From NCBI RefSeq assembly GCF_037969875.1, contig NZ_CP150218.1:1116001-1180000 (forward strand): a stretch of 64,000 bases of DNA. Reading direction: 5' to 3'. A model generated the notes under the pieces. The model had not been told where the DNA came from. It made no database searches and saw nothing but the letters and a program-made list of their open reading frames with translations. The stretch is from Paenibacillus sp. FSL R7-0337. GTDB lineage: Bacteria; Bacillota; Bacilli; Paenibacillales; Paenibacillaceae. Both the position numbers and the translations under genes were made by a program. Shown here in pieces: positions 39,133-47,635 of this stretch; position 1 is the first letter of the stretch; each line of letters begins with the position of its first letter.

Positions 39133-39519
39133 TTAAAAGGCTTCCCGGAGATGCCGCAGGGAGCCGATGCTTAAGTCCGGCTGAAGCTGTACAGCAATCA
39201 CATCAAAGGCAATTGCAGCCGGCTGCAGTCCCTGCATATGCAGATAGACCCGGGCTGTCTCTCTCACCTGACGGATTTTGCGCGCATCGACCGACTCCTC
39301 CGCAGTGCCCTGCACGGCTGAACCGCTCCGGCTGCGCACCTCAATGAAGACTAGAGCGCCTTCATATTCCGCGATAATATCCAGCTCTCCGCTACGGCAG
39401 CGCCAGTTATAATCCCGGATGAGGTAGCCCCGTGAAGTCAGATACATTCGGGCCGCCTGCTCGGCAGCAGCGCCTTTCTCCTGGCGGGTGTAGGTTCTGC
39501 CATCCCCGTTATGGCTCAC
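39133..39519 (-). CDS. yraN: YraN (UPF0102) endonuclease-like protein
   Basis: UPF0102 family with an endonuclease-like fold. Conserved GYLIRDYNWRCRSGELDII and VFIEVRSRS, in which GELD...EVR are the putative catalytic residues. 128 residues. Its ATG overlaps the flhX stop by 4 bp, and it belongs to the rnhB-ylqG-flhX-yraN run. Confidence 0.9.
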   Translation of the reverse strand: MSHNGDGRTYTRQEKGAAAEQAARMYLTSRGYLIRDYNWRCRSGELDIIAEYEGALVFIEVRSRSGSAVQGTAEESVDARKIRQVRETARVYLHMQGLQPAAIAFDVIAVQLQPDLSIGSLRHLREAF

Positions 39520-39818
39520 TTCTGTCTCCGTTCCCCGGCTGTCCGGTCACTCTGGTATACATAGCTGAGAATCTCAGCCACCAGCTGGTAGAGCTGAGGC
39601 GGAATCTGCTGGTCGAGATCGAGCTTCGACAGCACCTCTACCAGCGCAGCATCCTCCTGGACCGCTACTCCGTTTTCCTTTGCCTTTTGCAGGATGATGT
39701 CCGCAACCGAGCCTTGCCCCTTAGCAACAACCACCGGCGCTTCGCTCTGCCCTGGAATATATTTGAGCGCCACTGCCTTCTTGAGATTCTGCGGAACCTT
39801 CTGCTCAGACTCACTCAT
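39516..39818 (-). CDS. flhX: FlhX/YlqH: stand-alone FlhB C-terminal domain
   Basis: 100-residue homologue of the cytoplasmic domain of FlhB (GQGSVADIILQKAKENGVAV is like FlhB KGQDYVALRIRELAKEHGVVV). It lacks membrane helices and the NPTH cleavage site. In other bacteria this paralogue can partly replace the cleaved FlhB fragment. The ATG overlaps the end of the YlqG-like gene by 4 bp; the same order exists in B. subtilis (ylqG-ylqH). Confidence 0.88.
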   Translation of the reverse strand: MSESEQKVPQNLKKAVALKYIPGQSEAPVVVAKGQGSVADIILQKAKENGVAVQEDAALVEVLSKLDLDQQIPPQLYQLVAEILSYVYQSDRTAGERRQK

Positions 39819-42133
39819 ATGCGGTAATCTACTCCTTTGTACTCCTGAGGAGCATAATCGGACGGCTTCACCGCAGCAGCGGCCACGCTCCGTTCCGGCA
39901 ATGCCTCTGTGCGCAAGCTGGACAGCTGATAGCCTATGCCTTCGACCGCCGCCTTCATCTCCTCGCGGCGGCCCTCCAGCAGCTCCAGTACCCAAGGTTC
40001 ATCGTTATGCAGCTTCAGGCTGACGATGCGGTCCACCACCTGCACATCGACCATCGTCTGGCCGAGCTGCTTCATGTCCAGATCGAACCACAAGCGGCAA
40101 TTCGCCGCGTCGAGCTCCCCTTTGCTGCCGCGCCGCGACTGGATCTGGACGGAGGCCGTCTCCCGGCCATCCGGCCCGTGCAGCGGCAGGAACATCGTCA
40201 CCTGCGCGAACGGCGCGGTGCGGTCTGTATTCAGCAGCAGCTGCTGGCCTGTCAGCTGCTGAACCAGCTGGCCCGCGGCTTCCTTCACCGCGGGCGGGGC
40301 CTCACTGCTGCCCAGTACCTGCAGCAGCACGCCCTTGAGCGTACCGGCGGCATCTTCTGCGCCGCCGGACGCTGCCTGCGCAGCGGCGGTGTGCGCCCCG
40401 CCGCCGCGCAGGATCTGCTGCTCGTGCTCCGCACCGAGCAGCTTCAAGATCCGCCCCACCCAGGGGTCAGTCCCCTGGGTGGCGGCGGGTTCCCCCTGCG
40501 GCGGCGCAGCCGCAGGGGCTGCACTGCCGCCCGCCGCGCCGGAGGCGGGCGGCGCTTCGGCGAGCTGCGGCAGAGTGCCGCGCAGCTCGGAGAGCACACC
40601 CTGCAGCTTCGCAAGCAGGGCAGGCCCCGCAGCGCTCTGCGTCTGCGCGGCAACGCCTGCGCCCTCACGCACTCCAGCTGCGGTACCCGCACCTTCGCCA
40701 CGCGTTCCCGCCGCGATTGCTGCGCTTTCTCGCGCTCCAGCCACGCTCCCCGCAACTTCGCCACGTGCTCCAGCTACATTCCCCGCGCCTTCTCGCGTTC
40801 CTGCCACGCTCCCCGCAACTTCGCCACGCGCTCCTGCTACATTCCTCGCGCCTTCTCGCGTTCCTGCCACGCTCCCCGCAACTTCGCCACGCGCTCCTGC
40901 TACGTTCCCCGCTCCTTCACGCACTCCAGCTGCATTTCCCGCACCTTCACTACGCGTTCCCGCCGCGATTCCCGCGCCTTCTCGCGCTCCAGCCACGCTT
41001 CCCGCAACTTCGCCACGCGCTCCAGCTACATTCCCCGCTCCTTCTCGAGCTCCTGCTACAGGACCCGCACCTTCGCCACGCGTTCCTGCTACGTTCCCCG
41101 CTCCTTCACGCGCTCCTCCCGCATTCCCGACGCCTTCGCGCGCTCCAGCTACAGTACCCGCACCTTCGCCACGTGCTCCCGCAGCGTTCCCCGCTCCTTC
41201 ACCATGCGTTCCTGCTACGTTCCCCGCACCTCCGCCACGCGCTCCAGCTGCGTTCCCTGCACCTTCACGCGTTCCAGTCACGTTCCCCGCACCGTCACGC
41301 ACTCCAACCGCATCCCCGCTTCCTGCAGGTTCTGCATCTCCCGCTGATACCAATGCAGCTTGTCCATTGGCACCCACAGCCTGCGAAGTGCCCGCATTAC
41401 CGCTCTGTCCCGCCTGAGTATTCACCCCGGCAGTCCCTCCATTGCCAGCCAGCCCAGCATTCACTCCGCCTGTCAGCAGCCCTGCCGCAGGTCTGCTATT
41501 CCCCGCAGCTTGACCTGATCCGTCGCCTTCCGCCCCTTGCTTCACCCATACGTTCAGCGCAGTCTCCAGTTTCGCCAGCAGATCATGCAGCTTCGGTCCG
41601 AATACAGCCTGCTGCAGCCCCTTCACCGTCTCAGCCGTTACAGGCAAGCCTCGCTTCACCGAGATTACAGCCGCCTCCAGCCATTCTGAAGCAGGGACAC
41701 CGGGAGGTTTGGCATTCATTACTGCATCCAGCTTCGCCGCAGTCTCCTTAGTGAAAGCCAGTCCTCCAGCCTGCATCGCTTGAACAATCTCCCGGCCCGT
41801 CTTGGAATTGGCAAGTCCAAGCGACTCGAGTGCCTCGCCCATACTCTGCGGAGAGACCATAGCCGCCTCCCCAAGAGATACCGGCTTAAGCACCGGCAAG
41901 CCGCCTTCTCCTGGTGCACCCACCTGCAGGTTCAGCGTCTGACCGGCTGCCAGCGGTGTTTCCAGTTCAGCCCGTACCGGCGTTCCCTGAATCTGCACCA
42001 CCGCTTCTTTTCCGGAATCGGATACGCTAAGCACAACGCCGCGAACAACCTGACCTTCCTTAAGCTCTACAGATTTGGCCTCTCCCGCCTTACTGTCGCC
42101 AAGCAAACCGCGAACCAGTGATCCGATGTTCAT
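39815..42133 (-). CDS. ylqG: YlqG-like FliK-family protein with Gly/Ala/Arg/Glu repeats
   Basis: 772-residue protein. The N-terminal part (1-200) is conserved-looking with EGQVVRGVVLSVSDSG. The middle (about 275-498) is a low-complexity array of 11-residue units such as REGAGNVAGAR. The C-terminal part (about 640-745) resembles a Flg_hook domain (FAQVTMFLPLHGPDGRETAS; RLWFDLDMKQLGQTMVDVQ). It is followed directly by flhX, an FlhB-like protein, which supports an export-related role, but the function is unknown. Long frames on the opposite strand over the repeats are artefacts of composition. Confidence 0.8.
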   Translation of the reverse strand: MNIGSLVRGLLGDSKAGEAKSVELKEGQVVRGVVLSVSDSGKEAVVQIQGTPVRAELETPLAAGQTLNLQVGAPGEGGLPVLKPVSLGEAAMVSPQSMGEALESLGLANSKTGREIVQAMQAGGLAFTKETAAKLDAVMNAKPPGVPASEWLEAAVISVKRGLPVTAETVKGLQQAVFGPKLHDLLAKLETALNVWVKQGAEGDGSGQAAGNSRPAAGLLTGGVNAGLAGNGGTAGVNTQAGQSGNAGTSQAVGANGQAALVSAGDAEPAGSGDAVGVRDGAGNVTGTREGAGNAAGARGGGAGNVAGTHGEGAGNAAGARGEGAGTVAGAREGVGNAGGAREGAGNVAGTRGEGAGPVAGAREGAGNVAGARGEVAGSVAGAREGAGIAAGTRSEGAGNAAGVREGAGNVAGARGEVAGSVAGTREGARNVAGARGEVAGSVAGTREGAGNVAGARGEVAGSVAGARESAAIAAGTRGEGAGTAAGVREGAGVAAQTQSAAGPALLAKLQGVLSELRGTLPQLAEAPPASGAAGGSAAPAAAPPQGEPAATQGTDPWVGRILKLLGAEHEQQILRGGGAHTAAAQAASGGAEDAAGTLKGVLLQVLGSSEAPPAVKEAAGQLVQQLTGQQLLLNTDRTAPFAQVTMFLPLHGPDGRETASVQIQSRRGSKGELDAANCRLWFDLDMKQLGQTMVDVQVVDRIVSLKLHNDEPWVLELLEGRREEMKAAVEGIGYQLSSLRTEALPERSVAAAAVKPSDYAPQEYKGVDYRI
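40640..41311 (-). repeat. 33-bp coding tandem repeat array inside the YlqG-like gene
   Basis: About 20 imperfect units of 33 bp (11 residues), many grouped as 66-bp pairs, for example REGAGNVAGAR followed by GEVAGSVAGAR. Several pairs are nearly identical at DNA level between 40790 and 41000, a sign of recent expansion. GC is much higher than in the flanking genes. Confidence 0.9.
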
Positions 42134-42203
42134 GTTGTCCGCCTCCCTTCTTTCTATTTATATCGGTATTTCGCCTTCATTTGTGATTATCTGGGTCACA
42201 CGC

Positions 42204-42836
42204 TTAGAATAAAGCCAGCTGTTCCTGCTCCGCCAGAATATTGCCGATGAAGCTGCGCCGGTGCATCGGAGTTACACCCAGTGCCTTGATCTGTTCACGA
42301 TGCAGCTTGGTAGCATATCCTTTATGTACTTTAATCCCATAATCCGGGTATAATTCCTCCCACAAGCCCTCACAGAGCCGGTCACGGGTCACCTTGGCTA
42401 TAATGGAGGCGGCAGCAATCGACTGGCTGTTGGCATCCCCTTTGATGATGGCGCGCTGCGGCAAGGGCAGTTCCACCTTCTCCGCATCAATCAGCATATA
42501 GTCCGGCTGCTGGCTTAAACCTTCTACCGCCAGGCGCATCGCCAAACGCGAAGCCTGCTTAATATTAATTTCATCGATCACCGCTGCCCCCACATGCCCT
42601 AAGCTTACCGCCAGCGCCTGCTCCATAATGGTCTCATACAGAGCATCCCGCTTTTTGGCCGTCAGCTTCTTAGAGTCATCCACACCCTCAATAATCAGCC
42701 CCACCGGCAAAATTACCGCTGCAGCCACCACATCCCCGAACAAACACCCCCGGCCCACTTCATCCACACCTGCGATGTGACGGAAAGATTGTCCCCAGCC
42801 TTCTTTTTCATACCCAAGCATATCTATCTCACTCAT
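42204..42836 (-). CDS. rnhB: Ribonuclease HII
   Basis: Cleaves RNA in RNA-DNA hybrids at ribonucleotides. Catalytic Asp/Glu in VDEVGRG and later Asp in MLIDAEK and ASIIAKVTRD. 210 residues. The loop after GRG reads CLFGDVV instead of the usual PLAGPVV. Between rbgA and ylqG as in B. subtilis. Confidence 0.95.
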   Translation of the reverse strand: MSEIDMLGYEKEGWGQSFRHIAGVDEVGRGCLFGDVVAAAVILPVGLIIEGVDDSKKLTAKKRDALYETIMEQALAVSLGHVGAAVIDEINIKQASRLAMRLAVEGLSQQPDYMLIDAEKVELPLPQRAIIKGDANSQSIAAASIIAKVTRDRLCEGLWEELYPDYGIKVHKGYATKLHREQIKALGVTPMHRRSFIGNILAEQEQLALF

Positions 42837-43223
42837 CGTCTCTCCACCTGCCCACTAAAATTAAAATAAGCTACATCTATGATCTTCCTACCAATATATG
42901 ACAGAATGCGAATCCCAAAAGAGCTTCGAACTTGCACTCATTTCCATCCAATCCCAGTCTCAGAATCTTAAAATTCTGCACTGAATACAACAATCCCTTC
43001 ATTAATACTGCGCAAATCCAAAAAAGTTGTATGAAAGACAACACTTCTGCTGCTCCGTCCAATATTAATAGAGAAAAGTTGCAATTCTTACATGATTGCT
43101 TCACGCATCTTCTCATACCCCTAACCTTGTTCTCTCCAACTCTCCCAATGTCTTTTCGCGCTCATTCTCACACTTCACAGCACTAACGACTTCCAGCCCA
43201 TTCTTCCTCAACCCTCTAATACG
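42837..43223. other. Gap between rnhB and rbgA without a recognisable gene
   Basis: About 390 bp of AT-rich, pyrimidine-rich (plus strand) sequence. A 79-codon frame on the minus strand (42877-43116) has only a weak GGGG upstream, no similarity that I recognise and no family motif. I see no repeat or promoter worth naming here. Confidence 0.5.
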
Positions 43224-43260
43224 CAAAAAAGAACCACCCCACATTCACGGATGGCTCTTC
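43224..43260 (-). terminator. Terminator downstream of rbgA
   Basis: On the minus strand GAGCCATCC pairs with GGGTGGTTC (two G-U pairs) across a 9-base loop and is followed by six T. It lies 20 bp past the rbgA stop. Confidence 0.8.
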
Positions 43261-43279
43261 CATTCCATACTACATTCTA

Positions 43280-44143
43280 CTATTCAGGTGTCTCCAGCGT
43301 GAAGCGTCCAAGCTTCCCGGCACGAAGCTCATGCAGCAGCGCGCGTGAAGCCTTCTCCAGATCTACACGGCCACCGCTCATCAGACAACCGCGCTTACGC
43401 CCTACCGCTTCCATAACGGCTACGATTTCATCCGGGTTCTCTAAGTCCTCCGGCAGCTTACTGATATCGAAGCGCTCCTTGAACCGGCTTCCGTAATCCT
43501 TCACCAGATATTTCACCGCATAATAAGCGATATCCTCAATATTCAGGATTTCTTCCTTAATGGCCCCGGTTACTGCCAGCTTATAGCCTACCGCCTGGTC
43601 CTCGAACCTCGGCCAAAGAATCCCCGGCGTATCCAATAGTTCCAGACTACCGCCGGTCTTAATCCATTGCTGGCCCTTGGTAACCCCCGGACGGTCACCG
43701 GTAATTGCAATATTTCTTCCTGCCATCCGGTTAATGAGAGTCGATTTGCCTACGTTGGGAATGCCCACAATCAGTGCCCGCATCGCACGCGGATTCATGC
43801 CCTTGGCAATTTGCCGGTCGATCTTGTCCTTTAGCAGCAGCTTCACCTGCTCCGGAATTTCTTTAATTCCAGTGCCAGTAGAAGCATCTACCGGATAGGC
43901 AACATGACCCTGCTCCTTGAAATAAGCCAGCCACTTGCGCGTAGCTTCCGGATCGGCCAGATCTGCTTTATTTAGAATAATCAGTCTTGGCTTGTCCCGC
44001 AAAATATCGTCAATCATCGGATTGCGGCTCGAAATCGGCAGACGGGAATCAAGCAGTTCTATTGCAACATCAATTAGCTTCAGCTTATCCTCGATTTGCC
44101 GTCTAGCCCTCGTCATATGACCAGGAAACCATTGAATGGCCAA
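43280..44143 (-). CDS. rbgA: RbgA (YlqF) ribosome-assembly GTPase
   Basis: Circularly permuted GTPase needed late in 50S assembly. G4 NKAD (58-61) comes before G1 GIPNVGKST and G3 DTPG, the diagnostic order. The TTG start ([10 protein letters not shown]) follows AGGAGGTGA. A GTG three codons earlier lies inside that site. 287 residues; next to rplS and lepB, as in B. subtilis. Confidence 0.96.
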   Translation of the reverse strand: MAIQWFPGHMTRARRQIEDKLKLIDVAIELLDSRLPISSRNPMIDDILRDKPRLIILNKADLADPEATRKWLAYFKEQGHVAYPVDASTGTGIKEIPEQVKLLLKDKIDRQIAKGMNPRAMRALIVGIPNVGKSTLINRMAGRNIAITGDRPGVTKGQQWIKTGGSLELLDTPGILWPRFEDQAVGYKLAVTGAIKEEILNIEDIAYYAVKYLVKDYGSRFKERFDISKLPEDLENPDEIVAVMEAVGRKRGCLMSGGRVDLEKASRALLHELRAGKLGRFTLETPE

Positions 44144-44183
44144 TGCCGTCACCTCCTTTGACTTCTGTCAGCTTCGTAATGAA

Positions 44184-44804
44184 TTAATGATTTATTAATG
44201 AAATATTCTTCACCGGCCAGAAAATAAGGTCTGCACGGCCGACAATATCCCCCAGCGGCACATAACCGATCATCCGGCTGTCCGTGCTGTCAGAGCGGTT
44301 ATCCCCCATTACGAACACATGGCCTTCCGGCACCTTATTGTCCGTAAACTGCTCATTCGGGAAGTTCTTATTGTTGTACAAAATGTTGTTATTATGCGCA
44401 TCATCAATCGCGCCTTGGATGTACGTTTCGTTCACAGGCTCTCCGTTAACTGTAACGACATCCCCTTCAACTGTGACTGTGTCGCCTGCCACACCAATGA
44501 CACGCTTAATGAAATCCCGGCCCTCTGAAGGCACATGGAACACAATGACTTCTCCGCGCTCCGGCTTGCGGATATCGTAGAGAATTTCGTTAACAATCAC
44601 TCTTTCGCCGGTATGGAAGTTAGGCTTCATGGAAGGGCCGTCTACGATAAACGGTTTGAACAAAAGCCAGCGTATTAGAATAACCAGAACCAATGCAATC
44701 GCTATCGCTTTAATCCATTCCAGGACTTCATTCTTTGGCTTCCGGGGGCTCTGGCCGTTTGAATCAATCACTTCGCCTTGCCCTTGCTGCAAATCCTGCT
44801 GCAT
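44184..44804 (-). CDS. lepB: Signal peptidase I
   Basis: Membrane-bound Ser/Lys protease that removes signal peptides. Short cytoplasmic N-terminus, one membrane helix (about 30-49), catalytic Ser58 in DGPSMKPN and Lys100 in RDFIKRVIG, and the GDNRSDSTDSR box. 206 residues. Located between rplS and rbgA. Confidence 0.96.
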   Translation of the reverse strand: MQQDLQQGQGEVIDSNGQSPRKPKNEVLEWIKAIAIALVLVILIRWLLFKPFIVDGPSMKPNFHTGERVIVNEILYDIRKPERGEVIVFHVPSEGRDFIKRVIGVAGDTVTVEGDVVTVNGEPVNETYIQGAIDDAHNNNILYNNKNFPNEQFTDNKVPEGHVFVMGDNRSDSTDSRMIGYVPLGDIVGRADLIFWPVKNISLINH

Positions 44805-44938
44805 AGTTCACCGTCCTCTCCAATAATTGTTATCTCCACTATACAATACAAAAAAGCTCCTGCCAAAAACTCCCCCGCGATTACTCCTTCAGGAGGCCTT
44901 TTCGGAGAAGCTGTTCCTAAGGCACATATGTCTAAAAA

Positions 44939-44990
44939 CCCACAAAGTGATGCTTGAACTTCGATGCTTACTCAGGTACTTTGCGGGGAG
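44939..44990 (-). repeat. Dispersed hairpin repeat B, copy 2 (downstream of rplS)
   Basis: Same element as 32334-32385: the CACAAAGTG and ACTTTGCGGGG ends and the CTTCGATG centre are shared. On the minus strand the hairpin is followed by TTTTT, so this copy may also terminate transcription. Confidence 0.7.
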
Positions 44991-45009
44991 CACAATTCTT
45001 TAATTACAA

Positions 45010-45045
45010 GAAATAAACGAAAGGGGCTTGAATTCAAGCCCCTTT
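45010..45045 (-). terminator. Rho-independent terminator of rplS
   Basis: A perfect inverted repeat centred on GAATTC (AAGGGGCTTG/CAAGCCCCTT) lies 15 bp past the rplS stop and is followed on the minus strand by TTTATTTCTT. Confidence 0.85.
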
Positions 45046-45059
45046 CCCTTGTCACTATT

Positions 45060-45404
45060 CTAGCGACGAATTTCTTTAATTCTTGCAGCTTTACCGCGCA
45101 GGTCACGAAGATAGTACAGCTTCGCACGACGAACTTTACCGCGGCGAGCCACTTCGATTTTCTCGAGTTTAGGGGAGTTAACTGGGAATGTTCTTTCCAC
45201 ACCAACACCATAAGAGATTTTACGAACCGTAAAAGTCTCACCGATACCGCCGCCGCGACGTTTGATTACAACGCCTTCGAACAACTGGATACGCTCACGA
45301 GTTCCTTCGATAACTTTTACATGCACCTTCAAAGTGTCACCCGGGCGAAAACTCGGGATATCTTTACGAAGTTGCTCTTGTGTAATTGCTTGTAGGATAT
45401 TCAT
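45060..45404 (-). CDS. rplS: 50S ribosomal protein L19
   Basis: L19 of the 50S subunit, at the 30S-50S interface. 114 residues with [19 protein letters not shown] and [21 protein letters not shown] strong ribosome-binding site GGAGGAAG precedes ATG. Preceded by a leader RNA and a good promoter. Confidence 0.98.
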   Translation of the reverse strand: MNILQAITQEQLRKDIPSFRPGDTLKVHVKVIEGTRERIQLFEGVVIKRRGGGIGETFTVRKISYGVGVERTFPVNSPKLEKIEVARRGKVRRAKLYYLRDLRGKAARIKEIRR

Positions 45405-45500
45405 TAAGGACTTCCTCCTTCCGTACAGGTGTTCTTGCCTCTTCCGGAGAGCCGTTGCTCTCCCTCATTATCCGCAGAGGACCACCGTATTCCACACAAC
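45405..45500 (-). ncRNA. L19 leader (ribosomal-protein mRNA leader)
   Basis: The rplS 5'-UTR has GGTGGTCCTCTGCG near its 5' end and AAGAACACCTGTACGG near its 3' end. Its GGTG/CACC ends can pair around an inner GGAGAGC/GCTCTCC hairpin. This fits the Firmicute L19 leader by sequence pattern and position. It probably mediates autoregulation by L19. Confidence 0.6.
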
Positions 45501-45507
45501 AGAAGTA

Positions 45508-45536
45508 ATTTTATCATAAAAGACAGGCTCATGCAA
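45508..45536 (-). promoter_or_regulatory. Sigma-A-type promoter of rplS
   Basis: TTGCAT (-35, 45531-45536), a 17-base spacer and TAAAAT (-10, 45508-45513) on the minus strand, about 100 bp upstream of the rplS ATG and just upstream of the leader. Confidence 0.75.
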
Positions 45537-45550
45537 CATATATTTATTCT

Positions 45551-45853
45551 TTAAAGCGGCAGCATATCCCGTTTCTTCGCCTTCACCTTGCAATCCTTGC
45601 AGAGTCCGACCACACTTCCGTCATCCTGGGCATAAAAAATCAGCTTGCCGTTCTTCTTCTTACAGGAGGAGCACTGCTGATCCGCAGCATTCTGCTTGGC
45701 CTTACGGTGCCCTTCCATAGAAATCACATTACTGGCCTTCCCCTGCTTCGGCGCTTCAGTCTGTTCTTGGCTCATCCGGCTGCGGTACACGGTATAGACA
45801 ACTGCGCCCACCAACACAACGATCAGGAAAGCTGCATACTGCATTTGGCTCAT
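45551..45853 (-). CDS. Small membrane-anchored protein with a cysteine-rich tail
   Basis: 100 residues, not recognised. One N-terminal membrane helix (about 6-24, YAAFLIVVLVGAVVYTVYR), a polar linker, then two CxxC pairs (CSSC and CKDC) that look like a zinc ribbon, and a basic end. It lies upstream of rplS on the same strand but before the rplS promoter, so it is probably a separate unit. Confidence 0.65.
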   Translation of the reverse strand: MSQMQYAAFLIVVLVGAVVYTVYRSRMSQEQTEAPKQGKASNVISMEGHRKAKQNAADQQCSSCKKKNGKLIFYAQDDGSVVGLCKDCKVKAKKRDMLPL

Positions 45854-46004
45854 CCGCCCCTCTGACTTGTTCAGTCAAAATAGTAAACAGACCGTCTCCC
45901 GGGTCTGCTTCCGTGCCGGCCCTCCAGCTGTCACATTTCATTCTTCCGTTCCTTAATCTAACGCTAGTGTACCATAATGCAGAGTTGAAATGTAGCCGCA
46001 GGCT

Positions 46005-46024
46005 TACTGGACTATAGTCCAGTA
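46005..46024. promoter_or_regulatory. 20-bp perfect palindrome upstream of the lipoprotein gene
   Basis: TACTGGACTATAGTCCAGTA is its own reverse complement. It lies about 100 bp upstream of the lipoprotein gene at 46123 and between divergent genes. The size and perfect dyad suggest a binding site for a dimeric repressor; which one is not known. Confidence 0.45.
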
Positions 46025-46122
46025 CAACAACCCGCCGCCAGGCTGTTATCCAGTGTTTTCCCATAATATATAATACTGAGTATACATAAGCAAATAATCA
46101 TGCCTTTAGGAGGGCCTATATA

Positions 46123-47070
46123 ATGAAGAAACATCACAGCACAGCAATTATTGCAGCAATGGCCGTATTTTCTATTGCACTTACCGGCTGCCGGGAGCTT
46201 CCCGGCAAGGAAGCAGCGGATAGCCAACTGGAGCAGACGATCTCCGGCAGCTTCACCCAGGAGGCGGCAGAAGCCGTGAAGCAGAGTCTCAGCGATGCCA
46301 GTGATGCTGTAGGCGACGCCATCGAGAACACAGCGGGCATGATTGAAGATCAAATGAACACTAGCGGAATCAGCCGGAAGTTCTCCACCTCCCTGCCTAT
46401 TGCTTCGGCTTCTGTCCTTAAGTTAGATAATTCGGTGGGGGAAGTCGCAGTGGCGCCCGCATCAGGTGACGAGATTACTGTCCAGGCCACCGTCATTGTC
46501 CATGAGCAGACAGGCCACAAGCTGGTATCCGGTGTACTGGATCATACGGAAGTTTCTATTGAACATAAAGGTGACGCTCTCATCGTCTCTGCTCATGGTG
46601 AAGGCAATGCGAAGAAGGATCTCTGGGAATGGGCGCAGCATGAGTACGGCGATTCCAACTTCAGCATTAATTATGTAATCGGGATTCCAGAGACCGTTGA
46701 CCGGTTTGAGATTGATAATAATGTAGGCACCGTTCAGCTCCGCGGGCTCGAGGGGACTTTTGAGATTAACAGCAATGTGGGCAGCATCATCCTTCAAGAC
46801 ACCGTGTTCACAGGCAAGTCCAGTGTGGAGTCGAATACGGGAAGTATTGAGCTTGGAGTATCCAGCATGACCAAGGGCAGCAGCCTCAAGGCCAAGAGCG
46901 ATATCGGAAGAATCTCCGCCGATCTGTCAGCATCAACCGCATGCACGGTCAAAGCCCGCAGCGAACTTGGCCACATCTCCGGCGCTGACAACGGTACATC
47001 TAAGGATTATAACGGCGGCGGTCCGCTGCTATCGTTAACCACACAGATCGGAGCCATCTCCGTTAATTAA
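46123..47070 (+). CDS. Putative lipoprotein with DUF4097-like beta repeats
   Basis: 315 residues. Signal peptide with lipobox LTGC near residue 22. Residues 95-315 form a beta-rich region with repeated short motifs (VKLDNSVGEVAV, FEIDNNVGTVQL, FEINSNVGSIIL, VESNTGSIELG, AKSDIGRISAD), as in DUF4097-type putative adhesins. Anchored on the outer face of the membrane. AGGAGGGCC precedes ATG. Followed by a strong terminator. Function unknown. Confidence 0.8.
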   Translation: MKKHHSTAIIAAMAVFSIALTGCRELPGKEAADSQLEQTISGSFTQEAAEAVKQSLSDASDAVGDAIENTAGMIEDQMNTSGISRKFSTSLPIASASVLKLDNSVGEVAVAPASGDEITVQATVIVHEQTGHKLVSGVLDHTEVSIEHKGDALIVSAHGEGNAKKDLWEWAQHEYGDSNFSINYVIGIPETVDRFEIDNNVGTVQLRGLEGTFEINSNVGSIILQDTVFTGKSSVESNTGSIELGVSSMTKGSSLKAKSDIGRISADLSASTACTVKARSELGHISGADNGTSKDYNGGGPLLSLTTQIGAISVN

Positions 47071-47095
47071 ATCATCCAATACTAATGATTACGCC

Positions 47096-47140
47096 AAAAG
47101 TGGGCCTCCCTGACTTCCAGGAGCCCACTTTTGTTTTGTT
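47096..47140 (+). terminator. Terminator of the lipoprotein gene
   Basis: AAAAGTGGGC pairs with GCCCACTTTT, followed by GTTTTGTT. It lies 26 bp after the stop; the A-run on the other strand makes it usable by the convergent gene at 47151. Confidence 0.85.
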
Positions 47141-47150
47141 CAAGCCATCG

Positions 47151-47408
47151 TCAGATAAGCGCAATCGCCAGAAGCGTGAACAGGCTCAAGGTAAGAATCT
47201 GGCTGCCGTAACCATAGTATCCGCCATAGTAGTTCCCCGCACCGCCCGGATAAAAGGCTGAGGTTTGCATTCTGCCATTACCTTTTGTTTTCAGATACAC
47301 ATTGTTCCGGTCCACATCCACAATAATTCCTTCATGGCGTTTGCCGTCAGTAGTCATAATGCGTACACGCTTGTCTTTGCAATGGAGACAATTATAATAA
47401 GCTTCCAT
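47151..47408 (-). CDS. Small CxxC protein with hydrophobic C-terminus
   Basis: 85 residues, not recognised. Cys pair in NCLHCK, a short beta segment (VRIMTTDGKRHEGIIVDVD, LSM-like in feel), a Gly/Tyr-rich stretch (YYGGYYGYG) and a hydrophobic C-terminal helix. ATG after GGAGG. The Gly/Tyr part recalls spore-coat proteins of spore formers, but that is only an impression. Confidence 0.6.
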   Translation of the reverse strand: MEAYYNCLHCKDKRVRIMTTDGKRHEGIIVDVDRNNVYLKTKGNGRMQTSAFYPGGAGNYYGGYYGYGSQILTLSLFTLLAIALI

Positions 47409-47635
47409 CTGCTGTTTCCTCCTTAATCGTGGTTCTGTATCTTATGAGGGGAGGGATAAGCCGGTAACGGCTATCGTCACGCAGCAGGTGTCTATAATTA
47501 AATCAGCTGTGAAATGAATAACTTGTGAACATTGTGTATCAATTTTGTGTAAAAAGGGGTAATATTAAAGTAACAAAACAATTAACCGCTTACGGTTGTG
47601 AACAATCTTCTACAATCCATAAGGAGGCAGGAATC

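Noticed and set aside
40007..41751. Long plus-strand reading frames (up to 446 codons) opposite the YlqG-like gene
   Set aside because: They consist of Arg/Ser/Cys- or Ala/Pro-rich shadows of the GC-rich repeat, have no ribosome-binding sites, and the minus-strand gene has conserved ends and couples to flhX.
42877..43116. 79-codon minus-strand frame between rnhB and rbgA
   Set aside because: Only a weak GGGG precedes the ATG, composition is not coding-like, and it lies after neither an operon junction nor a promoter that I can identify. Not excluded, but unsupported.
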